Part shown: piece after piece, positions 35,891 to 46,356 of the stretch
How positions within the stretch are numbered: position 1 is the stretch's first letter
How the letters are laid out: each line of letters begins with the position of its first letter
Assembly: GCF_021502585.1 (NCBI RefSeq)
Contig: NZ_JAKFGM010000003.1
Location: 124,001-188,000 of the forward strand
Direction: 5' to 3'
DNA: 64,000 bases
DNA from: Sphingomonas cremea
Lineage (GTDB): Bacteria; Pseudomonadota; Alphaproteobacteria; Sphingomonadales; Sphingomonadaceae
The notes under the pieces: generated by a model
What the model was told of the DNA's origin: nothing
What the model saw: only the letters and a program-made list of their open reading frames with translations
The model's database searches: none
Translations under genes and position numbers: made by a program

Positions 35891-37120
35891 TTAGTCGAGT
35901 TCAGCGCGCTCGACATGGAAGCCGGCGCCTTCCAGATGCTTGACCAGTGTGTCGATCGCCTGGGCATCCCGCGCCTCGCATTCAACCTCGATGACGGTGT
36001 CCTTGGCCGGAAGGCGAGTAAAGATGCGGTGATGGTTGGTCTCGATGATATTGACCCCGCTTTCGTAGAATTTGGCCGTAATCGCTGCCAGAGCGCCTGG
36101 CCGGTCCTGCGCAGCGATCCTCAAGCGGGCAATTCGTCCGCAGCGAACCAGTTCGCGCACCAGGACATTGGCAAGCAAATGCGTATCGATGTTGCCGCCG
36201 CATAGCGTGGTGCCGATCTTCCGGCCCCGAAAACGCTCTGGCTGTGCCAGGATCGCCGCGAGTCCGGCGGCGCCCGCTCCTTCGACCACTGACTTCTCGA
36301 TTGCGACAAGCATCGCCACGGAATGTTCGATGTCCTTTTCGCCGACCAGGTCGATGCGATCGACGAGATCGGCAATGATTGCGCGAGTCAGCTGGCCTGG
36401 TTCCTTGACGGCAATGCCCTCAGCCAGGGTGTCGCCGCCAATCGCGCCATGGCCGCCCTCGACGACATTCTTCATCGACGGGTAAAGCTCGGCTTCGACC
36501 CCGACTACTTTGATCCCGGGCTTGATCGCCTTAGCCGCAGTCGCCACACCTGAAATCAGCCCGCCGCCGCCGATCGGAATGACGAGCGTGTCGAGTTCCG
36601 GGGCATCCTCGAGCATTTCCAGTGCGACGGTTCCGGCCCCGGCCATGACCGCCACATCGTCGAAGGGATGGACGAAAACATATCCGTCCTTGGCCTCCAA
36701 TTCCCGCGCGTGGGTATAGGCATCGTCGAACCGCTCGCCACGCAACACCACATGCGCCCCGTGACCCTCCGTCTGGGTGACTTTGATCATCGGAGTCGAC
36801 ACCGGCATGACGATCGTGACCGGAATGCCGAGCCGACGGCCGTGATAGGCGACCGCCTGGGCATGATTGCCTGCCGAGGCCGCAACCACGCCCCGAGCCC
36901 GTTCCGATTCGTTCAGCTGCAGCAGCTTATTGAGCGCGCCGCGCTCCTTGTAGGCGGCGGTGAACTGGAGGTTCTCGAATTTCAGCCACACCTCGGCGTC
37001 GGCAATCTCCGAAAGGGTCCGGCTCATCATCATCGGCGTTCGGATCACCGATCCCTTGATCCGCTCCGCGGCGGCGCGGATGTCATCGATTGTCGGGCGG
37101 GTCTTTGTTGGGGCGTCCAT
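35891..37120 (-). CDS. ilvA: threonine ammonia-lyase with ACT-like domain
   Basis: The 409-residue PLP enzyme deaminates threonine to 2-oxobutyrate, the first step toward isoleucine. Lys58 in FENLQFTAAYKERGA binds PLP, SAGNHAQAVA is the substrate loop, and IPIGGGGLISGVA grips the cofactor phosphate. A C-terminal ACT-like regulatory segment (about 330-409: RLRIAAQDRPGALAAITAKF) suggests feedback control. This one-ACT, ~400-residue form is typical of alphaproteobacteria. ATG 37120 is chosen; an in-frame TTG at 37153 would enter the divergent promoter. Confidence 0.9.
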   Translation of the reverse strand: MDAPTKTRPTIDDIRAAAERIKGSVIRTPMMMSRTLSEIADAEVWLKFENLQFTAAYKERGALNKLLQLNESERARGVVAASAGNHAQAVAYHGRRLGIPVTIVMPVSTPMIKVTQTEGHGAHVVLRGERFDDAYTHARELEAKDGYVFVHPFDDVAVMAGAGTVALEMLEDAPELDTLVIPIGGGGLISGVATAAKAIKPGIKVVGVEAELYPSMKNVVEGGHGAIGGDTLAEGIAVKEPGQLTRAIIADLVDRIDLVGEKDIEHSVAMLVAIEKSVVEGAGAAGLAAILAQPERFRGRKIGTTLCGGNIDTHLLANVLVRELVRCGRIARLRIAAQDRPGALAAITAKFYESGVNIIETNHHRIFTRLPAKDTVIEVECEARDAQAIDTLVKHLEGAGFHVERAELD

Positions 37121-37173
37121 GGCGACGCGGCCTAAACCTTCACGCCGCGTCAAACAATGCTATCGAGCACCAC

Positions 37174-38823
37174 ATGATCAAGAGTTTGACCGCAACGTTT
37201 GGATTGCTTCTCGCCACTTCGTCGGCCGCGATGGCCGATACGCTGATTTTCAATGCGAACGGCCTTCAGGTCGATGGCAGCGGCAAGCTCCAGCATTTCA
37301 CCAGCTTGCTGATCGGTGACGACGGCAAGGTCAAAAAGACGCTAGGCCCGATCGACAAAACTATGCCGCTGGCGGAACATAAGATCGATGCGGGCGGCAA
37401 GACGCTGCTTCCCGGGCTGATCGATGCGCACGGCCATGTCATGGCGTTGGGGCTCACAGCGCTGCAACTCGACCTGACGGGCACCAAGTCGCTAGCGGAA
37501 TTGCAACATCGCCTGAAGGCTTACGCCGAAGCCAATCCTTCCGCCCGTTGGATCCTTGGCCGCGGATGGAACCAGGAATTGTGGGGTGACAAGCGCTTCC
37601 CGACATCGGCCGATATTGATGCGGTGGTCGATGACCGCCCCGTATGGCTCGGACGGGTCGACGGCCATGCCGCGGTTGCCAATAGTGCGGCGATCCAAGC
37701 GGCGGGCTTCTCGCTCAACACCCAGGCGCCAGCCGGGGGCAGGATCGAGAACGGCCTTTTCGTCGATGCTGCAATGAGCCTGATCGAATCGAAGATTCCA
37801 ACGCCGACTCCGACCGAAGAAGATGCCGTACTGGGCAAGGCTCAGGAATTGCTGCTAGCGAACGGGCTCACCGCCGCCGCCGACATGGGTACCGGACCGG
37901 ACGAGTGGGCCGCTATGGAGCGTGCGGGAAAAGCCGGCACGCTCAATGTCCGGATCCTGAGCTATGCCGGGGGCATCCCGGGGATGCGGGCGATCAATGG
38001 CGGCAAGCCGAGCGAATGGCTTTATGGCGACCGGCTGCACTTGGCCGGGGTAAAGCTCTATGCCGACGGAGCGCTGGGCTCACGCGGCGCATGGCTCAAG
38101 AAACCTTATGCCGACAAGCCGGAGACCACGGGCCTGCAGTTCCTGACCGATGCGCAGATCCTCCAGCAAGCCGATACCGCTGCCTCACTCGGTTATCAGC
38201 TCGCCATCCACGCCATCGGCGATGCCGCCAATGCCCAGGTCATTTCCACCTATGAGACGCTGGGCAAACGCTATCCCGGTGATCGCCGCTGGCGGATCGA
38301 GCATTTCCAAATCGCCGACCCCGCCGACATTTCGCGCCTGAAGCCTGCGGGAATCATCGCGTCGATGCAGCCTACCCACCAGACGAGCGACCGACTGATG
38401 GCGGAGGCCCGCCTTGGGTCAGACCGCTTGAAGGGTGCCTACGCCTGGCAAACGATCGAGCAGCTTGGCATTCCGATCGCCTTTGGTTCCGATTTTCCGG
38501 TGGAGAGCCCCAACCCCTTCCCGGGTCTTGCCGCCGCGGTCAGTCGCCAGGATATGAACGGCCAGCCTCCGGGCGGCTGGTATCCCGAACAGCGGGTCAA
38601 CTTCGAACAGGCGCTGGCCGGCTTCACCCGCGGCGCGGCCTATGCCGGCTTTGCGGAAAGCAAGATCGGTAGCCTGGAACCCGGTAAATGGGCTGACTTC
38701 ATCCTCGTCGACCGCGATGTCAGCAAGGTCGACGCCCAAGCCCTTGCCCGCACCAAGGTGATTGAATCCTGGGTAGCCGGCAAGAAAGCCTGGTCTAGCG
38801 CGGACGCAATGCCCGCTCGATGA
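37174..38823 (+). CDS. exported amidohydrolase of the Amidohydro_3 (YtcJ-like) type
   Basis: The 549-residue precursor has a signal peptide (MIKSLTATFGLLLATSSAAMA). It has the order of Amidohydro_3 enzymes: GLIDAHGHVMALG, GRGWNQELWGDKRFPT, VDGHAAVANSAA, VKLYADGALGSRGAW, LAIHAIGDAA, and late FGSDFPVESPNPFPGL. These are metal-dependent hydrolases of N-formimino, carbamate or amide bonds, with substrate unassigned. It differs in subfamily from the three other exported amidohydrolases here. ATG 37174 is 53 bases from the divergent ilvA start. Its 3' end overlaps the end of dsbD by 29 bases. Confidence 0.88.
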   Translation: MIKSLTATFGLLLATSSAAMADTLIFNANGLQVDGSGKLQHFTSLLIGDDGKVKKTLGPIDKTMPLAEHKIDAGGKTLLPGLIDAHGHVMALGLTALQLDLTGTKSLAELQHRLKAYAEANPSARWILGRGWNQELWGDKRFPTSADIDAVVDDRPVWLGRVDGHAAVANSAAIQAAGFSLNTQAPAGGRIENGLFVDAAMSLIESKIPTPTPTEEDAVLGKAQELLLANGLTAAADMGTGPDEWAAMERAGKAGTLNVRILSYAGGIPGMRAINGGKPSEWLYGDRLHLAGVKLYADGALGSRGAWLKKPYADKPETTGLQFLTDAQILQQADTAASLGYQLAIHAIGDAANAQVISTYETLGKRYPGDRRWRIEHFQIADPADISRLKPAGIIASMQPTHQTSDRLMAEARLGSDRLKGAYAWQTIEQLGIPIAFGSDFPVESPNPFPGLAAAVSRQDMNGQPPGGWYPEQRVNFEQALAGFTRGAAYAGFAESKIGSLEPGKWADFILVDRDVSKVDAQALARTKVIESWVAGKKAWSSADAMPAR

Positions 38824-40792
38824 GCATTCCGGGTGTCAATATTTGCGGTAGTTCCTCGGGTTCGGCGCGGCCGGGCTCATACCATAGGTAGAGCGGCACG
38901 CCGGCCCTGCCGCGACCCTCAAGAAAGCGCGTGATCGCCGGGTCGCCGTTAGTCCAATCGCCGACGAACACCCTGATCCCGGCCTTGCCGAATGCCTCCC
39001 TGGTCGCCTGGCGCTCGATCGCGGCAGCCTCGTTGGCCTTGCAGGTCAGGCACCAGTCGGCGGTGAAATAAACGAAGACGGGCTTGCCCGCGGCACGGTA
39101 TTTCTCGACTGCGGTCTCGCTCCACGCCTCGGACCCCAAGGGCACGCGGGCGGCGGCCTGCGGCTGTCGCGGAACCTGCGTTGCCGCCACCCCTGTCAGC
39201 AATAGCGCAACTCCGAACGCGGCCCAGCCGGTACGCTGGCCCCGTCGCTGTCGCAGGCCGGTCAAGTAGAGCAGCAGCGTTAGCGCCCCAGCCACGCCTA
39301 GCCCCACCAGCAGCGCCGCCGGTCCGCCCTGCCGGTAGAGTAACCATAAGCAGCCCACTGCCGTAGCCGCCATCGGAATGGCCAGGAAGCGCTGCAACCG
39401 CACCATCCACGGTCCTGGCCGCGGCAAGCGGCCGCGCAAGATCGGAATGAAGGCGATGAGCAGGAAGGGTATTGCCAACCCCAGCCCAAGCGCCGCGAAG
39501 ACGGCGATCGAGCCGTAGATTGGCAAGAGGAGGGCGGTTCCTAGCGCTGCGCCCAAGAACGGCCCTGCACAAGGAGTGGCGACGAACGCTGCCAATGCGC
39601 CGGTGCCGAAACTTCCTTGCGGATTATGCTCCCCAGCAAGCACCGGTAGCTCGAAGGCCCTGAGCAGGTTCAATGTAATGGCCGTGGTGAGCAGAAGCAG
39701 TACGATTGTCGTGCGCGGATCCTGCAGCTGGAAGGCCCAACCCGCCGCGCTTCCCCCTGCGCGGATGGCCAGCAAGGCCGCGCCAAGCAATCCCGTTCCA
39801 ATGATTGCTCCCGCCGTATAGGCCAGCGCGTCTCGTCGGGCCCGACTCTCATCGCCGCCCAACTTCGCCAGATGCAGCGCTTTTAGGGCAAGGATGGGGA
39901 AGACGCAGGGCATAAGGTTAAGCAACAAGCCGCCCACCATCGCGCCGAATAAGGCATAGAATAGCGCGTTCGCGCCGAGTCCGCCGACGGATTGCCCACC
40001 CTTGGGAACCTGCCCAGGAATTGCTTTGATCTCGAGCCCTCGACCGTCCCCCAGCGCCAATACGCCCGACAGCCGCTCAGGATTTCCCCGGCGACGCTCC
40101 AGCTCGGCGATCAGCAAGTCGCCTTTGCGCCGGAAGCCCTGCGGCGCGGCATAGTCTATCGGGCCGTCGTCGGCGGGGAAGAAGTAGGGCTGGCCAACCA
40201 TCACGCTGGCAGGAAGTGGCACGGCAATCTCGATCTTATTGTCCCTGACCGCAAATCTTGCCGGACTCGCCAGTGGTCGCGGCAGCGCGCGCCGCCATTC
40301 GTCGAAACGGACCCGCTCGGTTGCCTCGCCCATTGCAGTTGGCACGTTTAGCGAAATGCTGCCTCGCTCCGGCACGCAGATTTTATCCGTACAGGCCAGC
40401 CATTGCGCTTCAGCCCGTATCGGCACCACGCCCCTGGCATTTGCTGGCACCGTAAACCTGGTCAGCAACGCATAGTCGCGTTCGTAGACATAGTTGACGA
40501 TCCCGGCGACGAGCAGCTTGTCCGGCACTGGAAAGCGCAACGGCCCCAGCCGAGCGCCCTTCGGCAATTGCCACTCGATCTTCATCGGCAAGCCAGCATC
40601 GCCCGGATTGAGCCAATAGCCGTGCCAGCCAGGATCGGTATGCATCAGAATCGCGAGCTCGACTTCGCCGCCCGGCGTCGCGGGGCCTTCGGCAATCAAT
40701 TCAGGCCGGATTGCATTTTGGCGGGAGGCAATCTGGGCAACGGCAGGTTGCGCCAGAAGAGCAAAGACGAAGAGGGGCAGCCAACGGATCAC
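38795..40792 (-). CDS. dsbD: thiol:disulfide interchange protein DsbD
   Basis: The 665-residue membrane protein passes electrons from cytoplasmic thioredoxin to the periplasm. It has a signal peptide (ends AVAQ) and a periplasmic N-terminal domain with Cys134/Cys139 (ACTDKIC). About eight membrane helices follow, with cysteines in LNLMPCVFP and VATPCAGPFLG, and a C-terminal thioredoxin domain carries WCLTCK. The N-terminal domain is of the ScsB-like kind rather than E. coli DsbD. It follows metH by 28 bases on the same strand and so may share its transcript. Confidence 0.9.
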   Translation of the reverse strand: MIRWLPLFVFALLAQPAVAQIASRQNAIRPELIAEGPATPGGEVELAILMHTDPGWHGYWLNPGDAGLPMKIEWQLPKGARLGPLRFPVPDKLLVAGIVNYVYERDYALLTRFTVPANARGVVPIRAEAQWLACTDKICVPERGSISLNVPTAMGEATERVRFDEWRRALPRPLASPARFAVRDNKIEIAVPLPASVMVGQPYFFPADDGPIDYAAPQGFRRKGDLLIAELERRRGNPERLSGVLALGDGRGLEIKAIPGQVPKGGQSVGGLGANALFYALFGAMVGGLLLNLMPCVFPILALKALHLAKLGGDESRARRDALAYTAGAIIGTGLLGAALLAIRAGGSAAGWAFQLQDPRTTIVLLLLTTAITLNLLRAFELPVLAGEHNPQGSFGTGALAAFVATPCAGPFLGAALGTALLLPIYGSIAVFAALGLGLAIPFLLIAFIPILRGRLPRPGPWMVRLQRFLAIPMAATAVGCLWLLYRQGGPAALLVGLGVAGALTLLLYLTGLRQRRGQRTGWAAFGVALLLTGVAATQVPRQPQAAARVPLGSEAWSETAVEKYRAAGKPVFVYFTADWCLTCKANEAAAIERQATREAFGKAGIRVFVGDWTNGDPAITRFLEGRGRAGVPLYLWYEPGRAEPEELPQILTPGMLIERALRPR

Positions 40793-40820
40793 GTGGCAAT
40801 CGCTACCCGCCCGCGCGCAG

Positions 40821-43445
40821 CTAGTCGAGATTGGGCCTCAGCCACCTGGTTGCGGTCTCGACATCGACCTCGCGCCGCTGGGCATATTCCTCAAGCTGGT
40901 CCTGCCCGATCCGCGCCACCCCGAAATAGCTCGCATCGCGATGAGCAAAGTAAAAGCCCGACACAGCCGACGTCGGTAGCATTGCGAAATTTTCAGTGAG
41001 CGTAACCTCACCCGGCGCGCCGCCCAGCATGTCGAACAGGATCGGCTTAAGCGAATGGTCCGGGCAGGCCGGATAACCGGGGGCCGGACGGATTCCCTGG
41101 TATCGCTCGCGGATCAACTCTGCGTTCGAGAGATGTTCGTCAGCATAGTCCCACAGGCGGTTGCGGACATGCGCGTGGAGCACCTCGGCAAAGCTCTCGG
41201 CCAGGCGATCGGCCAATGCTTTCAAAAGGATGTCGTCATAGTCGTCGACCGTCTGCTTGAACCGTTCAAGATGCGGCTCCAGGCCGTGAATCCCGACCGC
41301 AAACCCGCCGATCCAATCCTCGCCGTCTGGATCGATAAAATCGGCCAGGCACATGTTCGGCCGACCCTCCCGCTTCTTCACTTGCTGGCGAAGGAAGGGA
41401 ACACGGGTCCAGTCATTGCCGGCGAGGATGAGGACGTTATCGCCTTCCCGGCGGCAGCGCCACAGCCCGACCGTTCCCTTCGGTGTGACCCAGCGCTCGG
41501 CGATAATCTGGTCGAGCATTTGCTGCGCATCCTTGAACAGGCTGCGCGCACTCTCTCCAACCACCGGATCGTCGAGAATAGCAGGATAGGTCCCGGCGAG
41601 TTCCCACGCCCGGAAGAAGGGCGTCCAGTCGATCGAGGCCTTGAGGTCCTTCAGCGGCCATTCGCCGAAATGATGAAGGCCCGGATATTGCGGCGCCGGC
41701 GCCTTGCCCGACGGGTCGTAGGCAAATCCATTGGCCCTGGCATCCGGGAGCGCAGCCAGCTCGCTGTGGCCGCTCCGCTCTCTCGACCTGCGAATCTTTT
41801 CATAATCTTCGGCGGTCGTATCGATCAGTGGCGTCCGCTGGGTATCCGAGACGAGCGACGAGGCCACGCCGACCGCCCGGCTGGCGTCGAGCACGTGGAT
41901 CACTGGCCCTTCATAGGCCGGGTCGATGCGTAGCGCTGTATGCACCTTACTGGTCGTTGCACCGCCAATCAGCAGCGGCAGGCGGAGGTCGGCCCGCTGC
42001 ATTTCACCGGCCACCGTCACCATCTCGTCCAGCGAGGGCGTGATCAGGCCGCTAAGCCCGATCATGTCCGCATTGTTGTCGTTGGCCGCCTGCAGGATCT
42101 TCTGCCACGGCACCATGACCCCTAGATCGATCACCTCGAAGCCGTTGCACTGCAGGACTACGCCGACAATGTTCTTGCCGATGTCGTGCACGTCACCTTT
42201 GACGGTCGCCATCACAATCCGCCCCTTCCCGCGGCTCGCCCCTGACTTCTCCTTCTCTTCCTCGATGAAGGGTATGAGATGGGCGACCGCCCGCTTCATC
42301 ACGCGCGCCGATTTCACTACCTGTGGCAGGAACATCTTGCCCGATCCGAACAGGTCGCCAACGACGTTCATGCCGTCCATCAGCGGTCCTTCGATGACCT
42401 CGATCGGGCGAGCGAAGGCCTGCCGGGCCTCTTCCGTATCTGCGACGATATGTTCGTCGATCCCCTTGACCAGTGCGTAGGACAGCCGTTCAGTGACTGG
42501 CAGCGAACGCCACTCGGCCGCTTTCTTCTCCTCGGCGGCGTCGGTGCCGCGAAATCGCTCGGCGAGCGCAATCAATCGTTCGGTGGCATCGCCTCCTGCC
42601 TTAGGGCGTCGGTCGAGGATGACGTCCTCACACGCCTCGCGCAATTCGGGATCGATCGCATCATAGACGTCAAGTTGGCCGGCATTAACGATGGCCATGT
42701 CCATTCCCGCCGGAATCGCATGAAATAGGAACACCGAGTGCATCGCGCGGCGAACCGGCTCGTTGCCGCGAAAAGAGAAACTGAGGTTCGACAGCCCGCC
42801 GGAAATATGGACGTGAGGGCAGCGCGCCCGGATCTCGCGCGCCGCCTCTATGAAATCGAGCGCATAGCGGCGATGCTCGTCGATCCCGGTCGCCACCGCG
42901 AACACGTTCGGATCAAATATGATGTCCTCGGGCGGAAAGCCGTCGCCAATCAGCAGCTTGTAGGCCCTTTCGCAAATGTCGATCTTGCGCTGCTTGGTGT
43001 CGGCCTGGCCAGTCTCGTCGAATGCCATCACCACGACCGCTGCGCCATAGGCCCGCACTTTCCGCGCCGTCTTGAGGAACAGACCTTCGCCTTCTTTGAG
43101 ACTGATCGAATTGACGATCGGCTTGCCCGACACGCACTGCAGCCCGGCTTCGATAACGCTCCATTTGGAGCTGTCGATCATCACCGGCACCCGTGCGATG
43201 TCCGGCTCGGCTGCCAAGCGCTTCAGGAACGTCGCCATTGCCAGCTCGCCGTCGAGTAGCGCCTCGTCCATGTTAACGTCGATGACCTGCGCCCCGGCCT
43301 CGACCTGGTCGCGCGCCACCGAGACCGCGGCGTCATAGTCTCCGGCCAGGATCAGCTTCTTGAACTTGGCCGATCCGGTTACGTTGGTCCGTTCGCCGAT
43401 GTTGACGAAGCGCGCGCCGGCAGCCGCGCTGGAAAAATCATTCAT
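40821..43445 (-). CDS. metH: cobalamin-dependent methionine synthase, pterin/B12/activation part
   Basis: The 874-residue protein makes methionine from homocysteine and methyltetrahydrofolate together with the separate N-terminal protein encoded just upstream. Pterin-binding domain: [19 protein letters not shown] to about 290. Cobalamin domain: helical cap and [10 protein letters not shown] with axial His420. C-terminal AdoMet activation domain: [15 protein letters not shown] and [17 protein letters not shown]. The homocysteine/zinc domain of full-length MetH (about 1230 residues) is absent. ATG 43445 overlaps the upstream gene by four bases (ATGA). Confidence 0.95.
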   Translation of the reverse strand: MNDFSSAAAGARFVNIGERTNVTGSAKFKKLILAGDYDAAVSVARDQVEAGAQVIDVNMDEALLDGELAMATFLKRLAAEPDIARVPVMIDSSKWSVIEAGLQCVSGKPIVNSISLKEGEGLFLKTARKVRAYGAAVVVMAFDETGQADTKQRKIDICERAYKLLIGDGFPPEDIIFDPNVFAVATGIDEHRRYALDFIEAAREIRARCPHVHISGGLSNLSFSFRGNEPVRRAMHSVFLFHAIPAGMDMAIVNAGQLDVYDAIDPELREACEDVILDRRPKAGGDATERLIALAERFRGTDAAEEKKAAEWRSLPVTERLSYALVKGIDEHIVADTEEARQAFARPIEVIEGPLMDGMNVVGDLFGSGKMFLPQVVKSARVMKRAVAHLIPFIEEEKEKSGASRGKGRIVMATVKGDVHDIGKNIVGVVLQCNGFEVIDLGVMVPWQKILQAANDNNADMIGLSGLITPSLDEMVTVAGEMQRADLRLPLLIGGATTSKVHTALRIDPAYEGPVIHVLDASRAVGVASSLVSDTQRTPLIDTTAEDYEKIRRSRERSGHSELAALPDARANGFAYDPSGKAPAPQYPGLHHFGEWPLKDLKASIDWTPFFRAWELAGTYPAILDDPVVGESARSLFKDAQQMLDQIIAERWVTPKGTVGLWRCRREGDNVLILAGNDWTRVPFLRQQVKKREGRPNMCLADFIDPDGEDWIGGFAVGIHGLEPHLERFKQTVDDYDDILLKALADRLAESFAEVLHAHVRNRLWDYADEHLSNAELIRERYQGIRPAPGYPACPDHSLKPILFDMLGGAPGEVTLTENFAMLPTSAVSGFYFAHRDASYFGVARIGQDQLEEYAQRREVDVETATRWLRPNLD

Positions 43446-44485
43446 GCGGCGAGGGTCATCGGCTCGAGGCCGGACAGCATGGTATGATTCGACGGCGCCG
43501 GAATCTTGCGCGGAGCTGCGTCGGCAGCCACCTTCGCTATCGCTGCGATATGCGCCGGCGTCGTCCCGCAGCAGCCACCGACGATATTGACCAGACCATC
43601 GTCCAGCCATTCGCGGACCTGCACTGCAGTTTCCTCCGCGGCTTCGTCATAGCAGCCGAGCTCATTCGGCAGGCCCGCGTTGGGATAGGCCATTACAAGC
43701 GTTTCCGCATGGCGGGCCAGCGCGGCGAGATGCGGGCGAAGCTGCGCCGCTCCGAACGAGCAGTTGAGTCCAATTGTCAGCGGCCGAGCGTGGCGGACGC
43801 TCGCCCAGAAACCCTCGACCGTGTGGCCGGAAAGGTTGCGGCCCGAAAGGTCGGTCAGTGTCATCGAAATCATGATCGGCAGCTCGCGGCCTAGTGCCGC
43901 TTCGGCTTCCAGTGCGGCCATGATTGCGGCCTTGCAGTTGAGCGTGTCGAATACCGTTTCGATCAGGACGAAATCGATCCCGCCCTCGACCAGCGCATCG
44001 ATCTGCTCACGATACACGTCCTTCACTTCTTCGAACGTTACCTCGCGATAGCCGGGGTCGTTGACGTCGGGCGAAAGCGACAGGGTCTTGTTGGTCGGGC
44101 CGATCGCGCCTGCGACCCAGCGCTTCTTGCCGTCAGCTGCGGCTTCCTCGACCACCTTGCGGATGATTTGTGCCGCAGCGCGGTTGATGTCCGGCACCAG
44201 GCTTTCGGCACCATAGTCGGCCTGGCTTATGCGGTTTGCATTGAATGTATTGGTGGCCAAAATGTCAGCGCCTGACGCGACGAACTGCTTTGCGATTTTA
44301 CGGACAATATCTGGCCGCGTCAGGTTCAGAAGGTCGTTGTTGCCCTTCTGATCATGGTTGAGCGGCAGGTCGCCGCGATAATCGGCTTCTTTCAACCCCT
44401 CGCACTGGATCAGCGTACCGTACGCGCCGTCCTTGACCAGCACGCGCCGCGCTGCGGCGGCCCGAAAATCATTGGCCACGGTCAT
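43442..44485 (-). CDS. methionine synthase homocysteine-binding subunit (split MetH N-terminus)
   Basis: The 347-residue protein is the zinc/homocysteine methyltransferase barrel. [12 protein letters not shown] opens it, [14 protein letters not shown] follows, and the zinc ligands are Cys242 (GLNCSFGA) and Cys305/Cys306 (GGCCGTTP). It corresponds to residues 1-350 of E. coli MetH and joins the pterin/B12 protein encoded next. Both junctions, with metF upstream and metH downstream, are ATGA overlaps. A stand-alone S-methylmethionine-type homocysteine methyltransferase is the alternative, but the gene order argues for split MetH. Confidence 0.93.
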   Translation of the reverse strand: MTVANDFRAAAARRVLVKDGAYGTLIQCEGLKEADYRGDLPLNHDQKGNNDLLNLTRPDIVRKIAKQFVASGADILATNTFNANRISQADYGAESLVPDINRAAAQIIRKVVEEAAADGKKRWVAGAIGPTNKTLSLSPDVNDPGYREVTFEEVKDVYREQIDALVEGGIDFVLIETVFDTLNCKAAIMAALEAEAALGRELPIMISMTLTDLSGRNLSGHTVEGFWASVRHARPLTIGLNCSFGAAQLRPHLAALARHAETLVMAYPNAGLPNELGCYDEAAEETAVQVREWLDDGLVNIVGGCCGTTPAHIAAIAKVAADAAPRKIPAPSNHTMLSGLEPMTLAA

Positions 44486-45384
44486 GCGCGAACTCCCAGC
44501 AGGTGACAAATGGCGTAGGCCAGTTCGGCCCGGTTCAATGTGTAGAAATGAAAGTGCCTGACCCCGCCGGCATAAAGCTGACCGCAAAGCTCCCCGGCTA
44601 ACGTCGCGGCAACCAGCTGACGGGCGGCGGGAAGTTCGTCGAGCCCCTCGAACAGCCGGTCGAGCCACTGCGGGATCGCGGCCCCGCACTGACCGGCGAA
44701 GCGTCGTGTCGTAGCGACATTCGACACCGGCAAAATGCCCGGCACGATTTCGATACCCGGCCGCCGCTCGGCCAGGGTGTCGCGATATCGCAGGAAGCAG
44801 TCAGCCGAGAAGAAGAATTGGGTAATCGCCCGGTCCGCGCCTGCGTCGATCTTGCGCAGCAAATTATCGAGGTCGCTCTCCGCAGAGTCGGAATCCGGAT
44901 GGCCTTCCGGATAGGCCGCCACCGAAATCTCGAATGGCGCTACGGCTTTCAGGCCCGCGACAAGTTCGGCGGCGTTGGCATAGCCGCCCGGATGCGGCGA
45001 ATAAGCCTGGCCAGGCTCCGGCATGTCGCCGCGCAACGCGACGATATGCCTCACCCCTGCTTCCCAATAGTTGCAAGCGATCTCGTCGATCTCATCGCGC
45101 GTGGCGCCGACACAGGTTAGGTGGGCGGCGGGTGTAAGGTCAGTTTCCCGAACGATCCGCTCGACTGTAGCATGGGTCCGCTCGCGGGTTGATCCGCCCG
45201 CCCCGTAGGTGACCGATACGAACCTTGGCTTTAGCGGCGCCAGAGTCTCGATCGAACGCCAAAGCGTCTCGGCCATTGCGTCGGTCCTTGGCGGGAAAAA
45301 TTCAAAGCTGACGTTGATGTCACCGCGCGCCTCGGCAAACAGCGGGGCATGCCCGTTCAGCGCAATTTCGGTTTCGTGGTTCAT
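44482..45384 (-). CDS. metF: 5,10-methylenetetrahydrofolate reductase
   Basis: The 300-residue flavoprotein makes 5-methyltetrahydrofolate for MetH. Seen are VSFEFFPPRT with the catalytic Glu, VSVTYGAGGSTRERT, HLTCVGATRDEI, GVRHIVALRGDMP and AITQFFFSADCFLRYRD, all MetF signatures. ATG 45384 overlaps the regulator gene by four bases; the in-frame start at 45432 lies inside that gene and lacks conserved sequence. Cofactor supply and use are therefore encoded side by side. Confidence 0.95.
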   Translation of the reverse strand: MNHETEIALNGHAPLFAEARGDINVSFEFFPPRTDAMAETLWRSIETLAPLKPRFVSVTYGAGGSTRERTHATVERIVRETDLTPAAHLTCVGATRDEIDEIACNYWEAGVRHIVALRGDMPEPGQAYSPHPGGYANAAELVAGLKAVAPFEISVAAYPEGHPDSDSAESDLDNLLRKIDAGADRAITQFFFSADCFLRYRDTLAERRPGIEIVPGILPVSNVATTRRFAGQCGAAIPQWLDRLFEGLDELPAARQLVAATLAGELCGQLYAGGVRHFHFYTLNRAELAYAICHLLGVRA

Positions 45385-46349
45385 GCGGCAGCGCGCTCTT
45401 CGCGGGCGGCTTCCGGTTTGATCCCCCGCCACAGGATGACGCTAAGCTCGCCCCCACCGAGGCGCTCGATCCGGTCAAGCTCCAGCCCGGCCGCGGAAAA
45501 CCAGCCGCGCATCGCATCGTCGGCGAAGCCCAGCCGCAAATGAGCGTCCTGTTCCTTAAGCTCGGCACGATCATGCTGGGCGAAATCGATCACCAGCAGG
45601 CGTCCGCCCGGGGCGAGCACCCGCGCCGCTTCGGAAATCGCTGCACCGGGCTGCTGCGCATAGTGAAGCACCTGATGGAGGATAATGCTGTCGGCACTTC
45701 GATCGCCAAGCGGCAAGGCATACATGTCGCCCTGGCGAAGGCTCGCTCCACAAATGCCTGCCTGTTCCAGCTTGACCCTGGCCAGCCGCAACATTTCTGA
45801 CGATCGATCGATGCCGATCGCACTTACAGCCTTCGGCGCAAACAGCTCCAGCATTCTACCTGTACCAGTTCCGATATCGAGCAACGCGCCGATCGGCCGG
45901 TCGATGAGTAGCCCGGCAATCGCCCGTTCGATCTCGGCGTCGGCGATATGCAGCGAACGGATGCTGTCCCACGTCGCGGCATGAGCTTCAAAATAGCGCC
46001 GAGCTGCCTCGGCGCGGTCGGCGCGGACCGAATCCAGTCGCGCAGCATCCCCCGCAAATGTCTGGCGGGCCTCGGGATCATCCCAGCCGTCGTAAAGCTC
46101 AAACAGCGGCGCGGTTCGATCGGGGTCGGCAATCTGGAGATAAACCCAGCTTCCTTCTTTCCTACGGCCAACCAGCCCCGAGTCGCTGAGAATGCGGACG
46201 TGGCGCGAAACGCGCGGTTGGCTTTGACCCAATAGCTGTGCCAATTCCCCGACCGACAGCTCCATTACCCGCAGCAGCGCAAGGATGCGGAGCCGCGTTG
46301 GATCGGCCAGCGCTTGGAAAAGCGCCGCAAGCTTGAGGTCCTGGGTCAC
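45381..46349 (-). CDS. ArsR-family regulator fused to a SAM-dependent methyltransferase domain
   Basis: The 322-residue protein has an ArsR winged helix (residues 1-85; LADPTRLRILALL, ELAQLLGQSQPRVSRHVRIL). A class I methyltransferase domain follows, with motif I LLDIGTGTGRMLELF near 156-170, IDRSSEMLRLAR and a UbiE-like VLAPGGRLLVIDF. No metal-binding cysteine cluster of SmtB type is seen. It leads the metF-metH operon, so it is best read as a SAM or S-adenosylhomocysteine sensor that controls methionine synthesis, like SahR as I recall that family. A perfect palindrome lies eight bases before its start. Confidence 0.85.
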   Translation of the reverse strand: MTQDLKLAALFQALADPTRLRILALLRVMELSVGELAQLLGQSQPRVSRHVRILSDSGLVGRRKEGSWVYLQIADPDRTAPLFELYDGWDDPEARQTFAGDAARLDSVRADRAEAARRYFEAHAATWDSIRSLHIADAEIERAIAGLLIDRPIGALLDIGTGTGRMLELFAPKAVSAIGIDRSSEMLRLARVKLEQAGICGASLRQGDMYALPLGDRSADSIILHQVLHYAQQPGAAISEAARVLAPGGRLLVIDFAQHDRAELKEQDAHLRLGFADDAMRGWFSAAGLELDRIERLGGGELSVILWRGIKPEAAREERAAA

Positions 46350-46356
46350 CTCTTAA

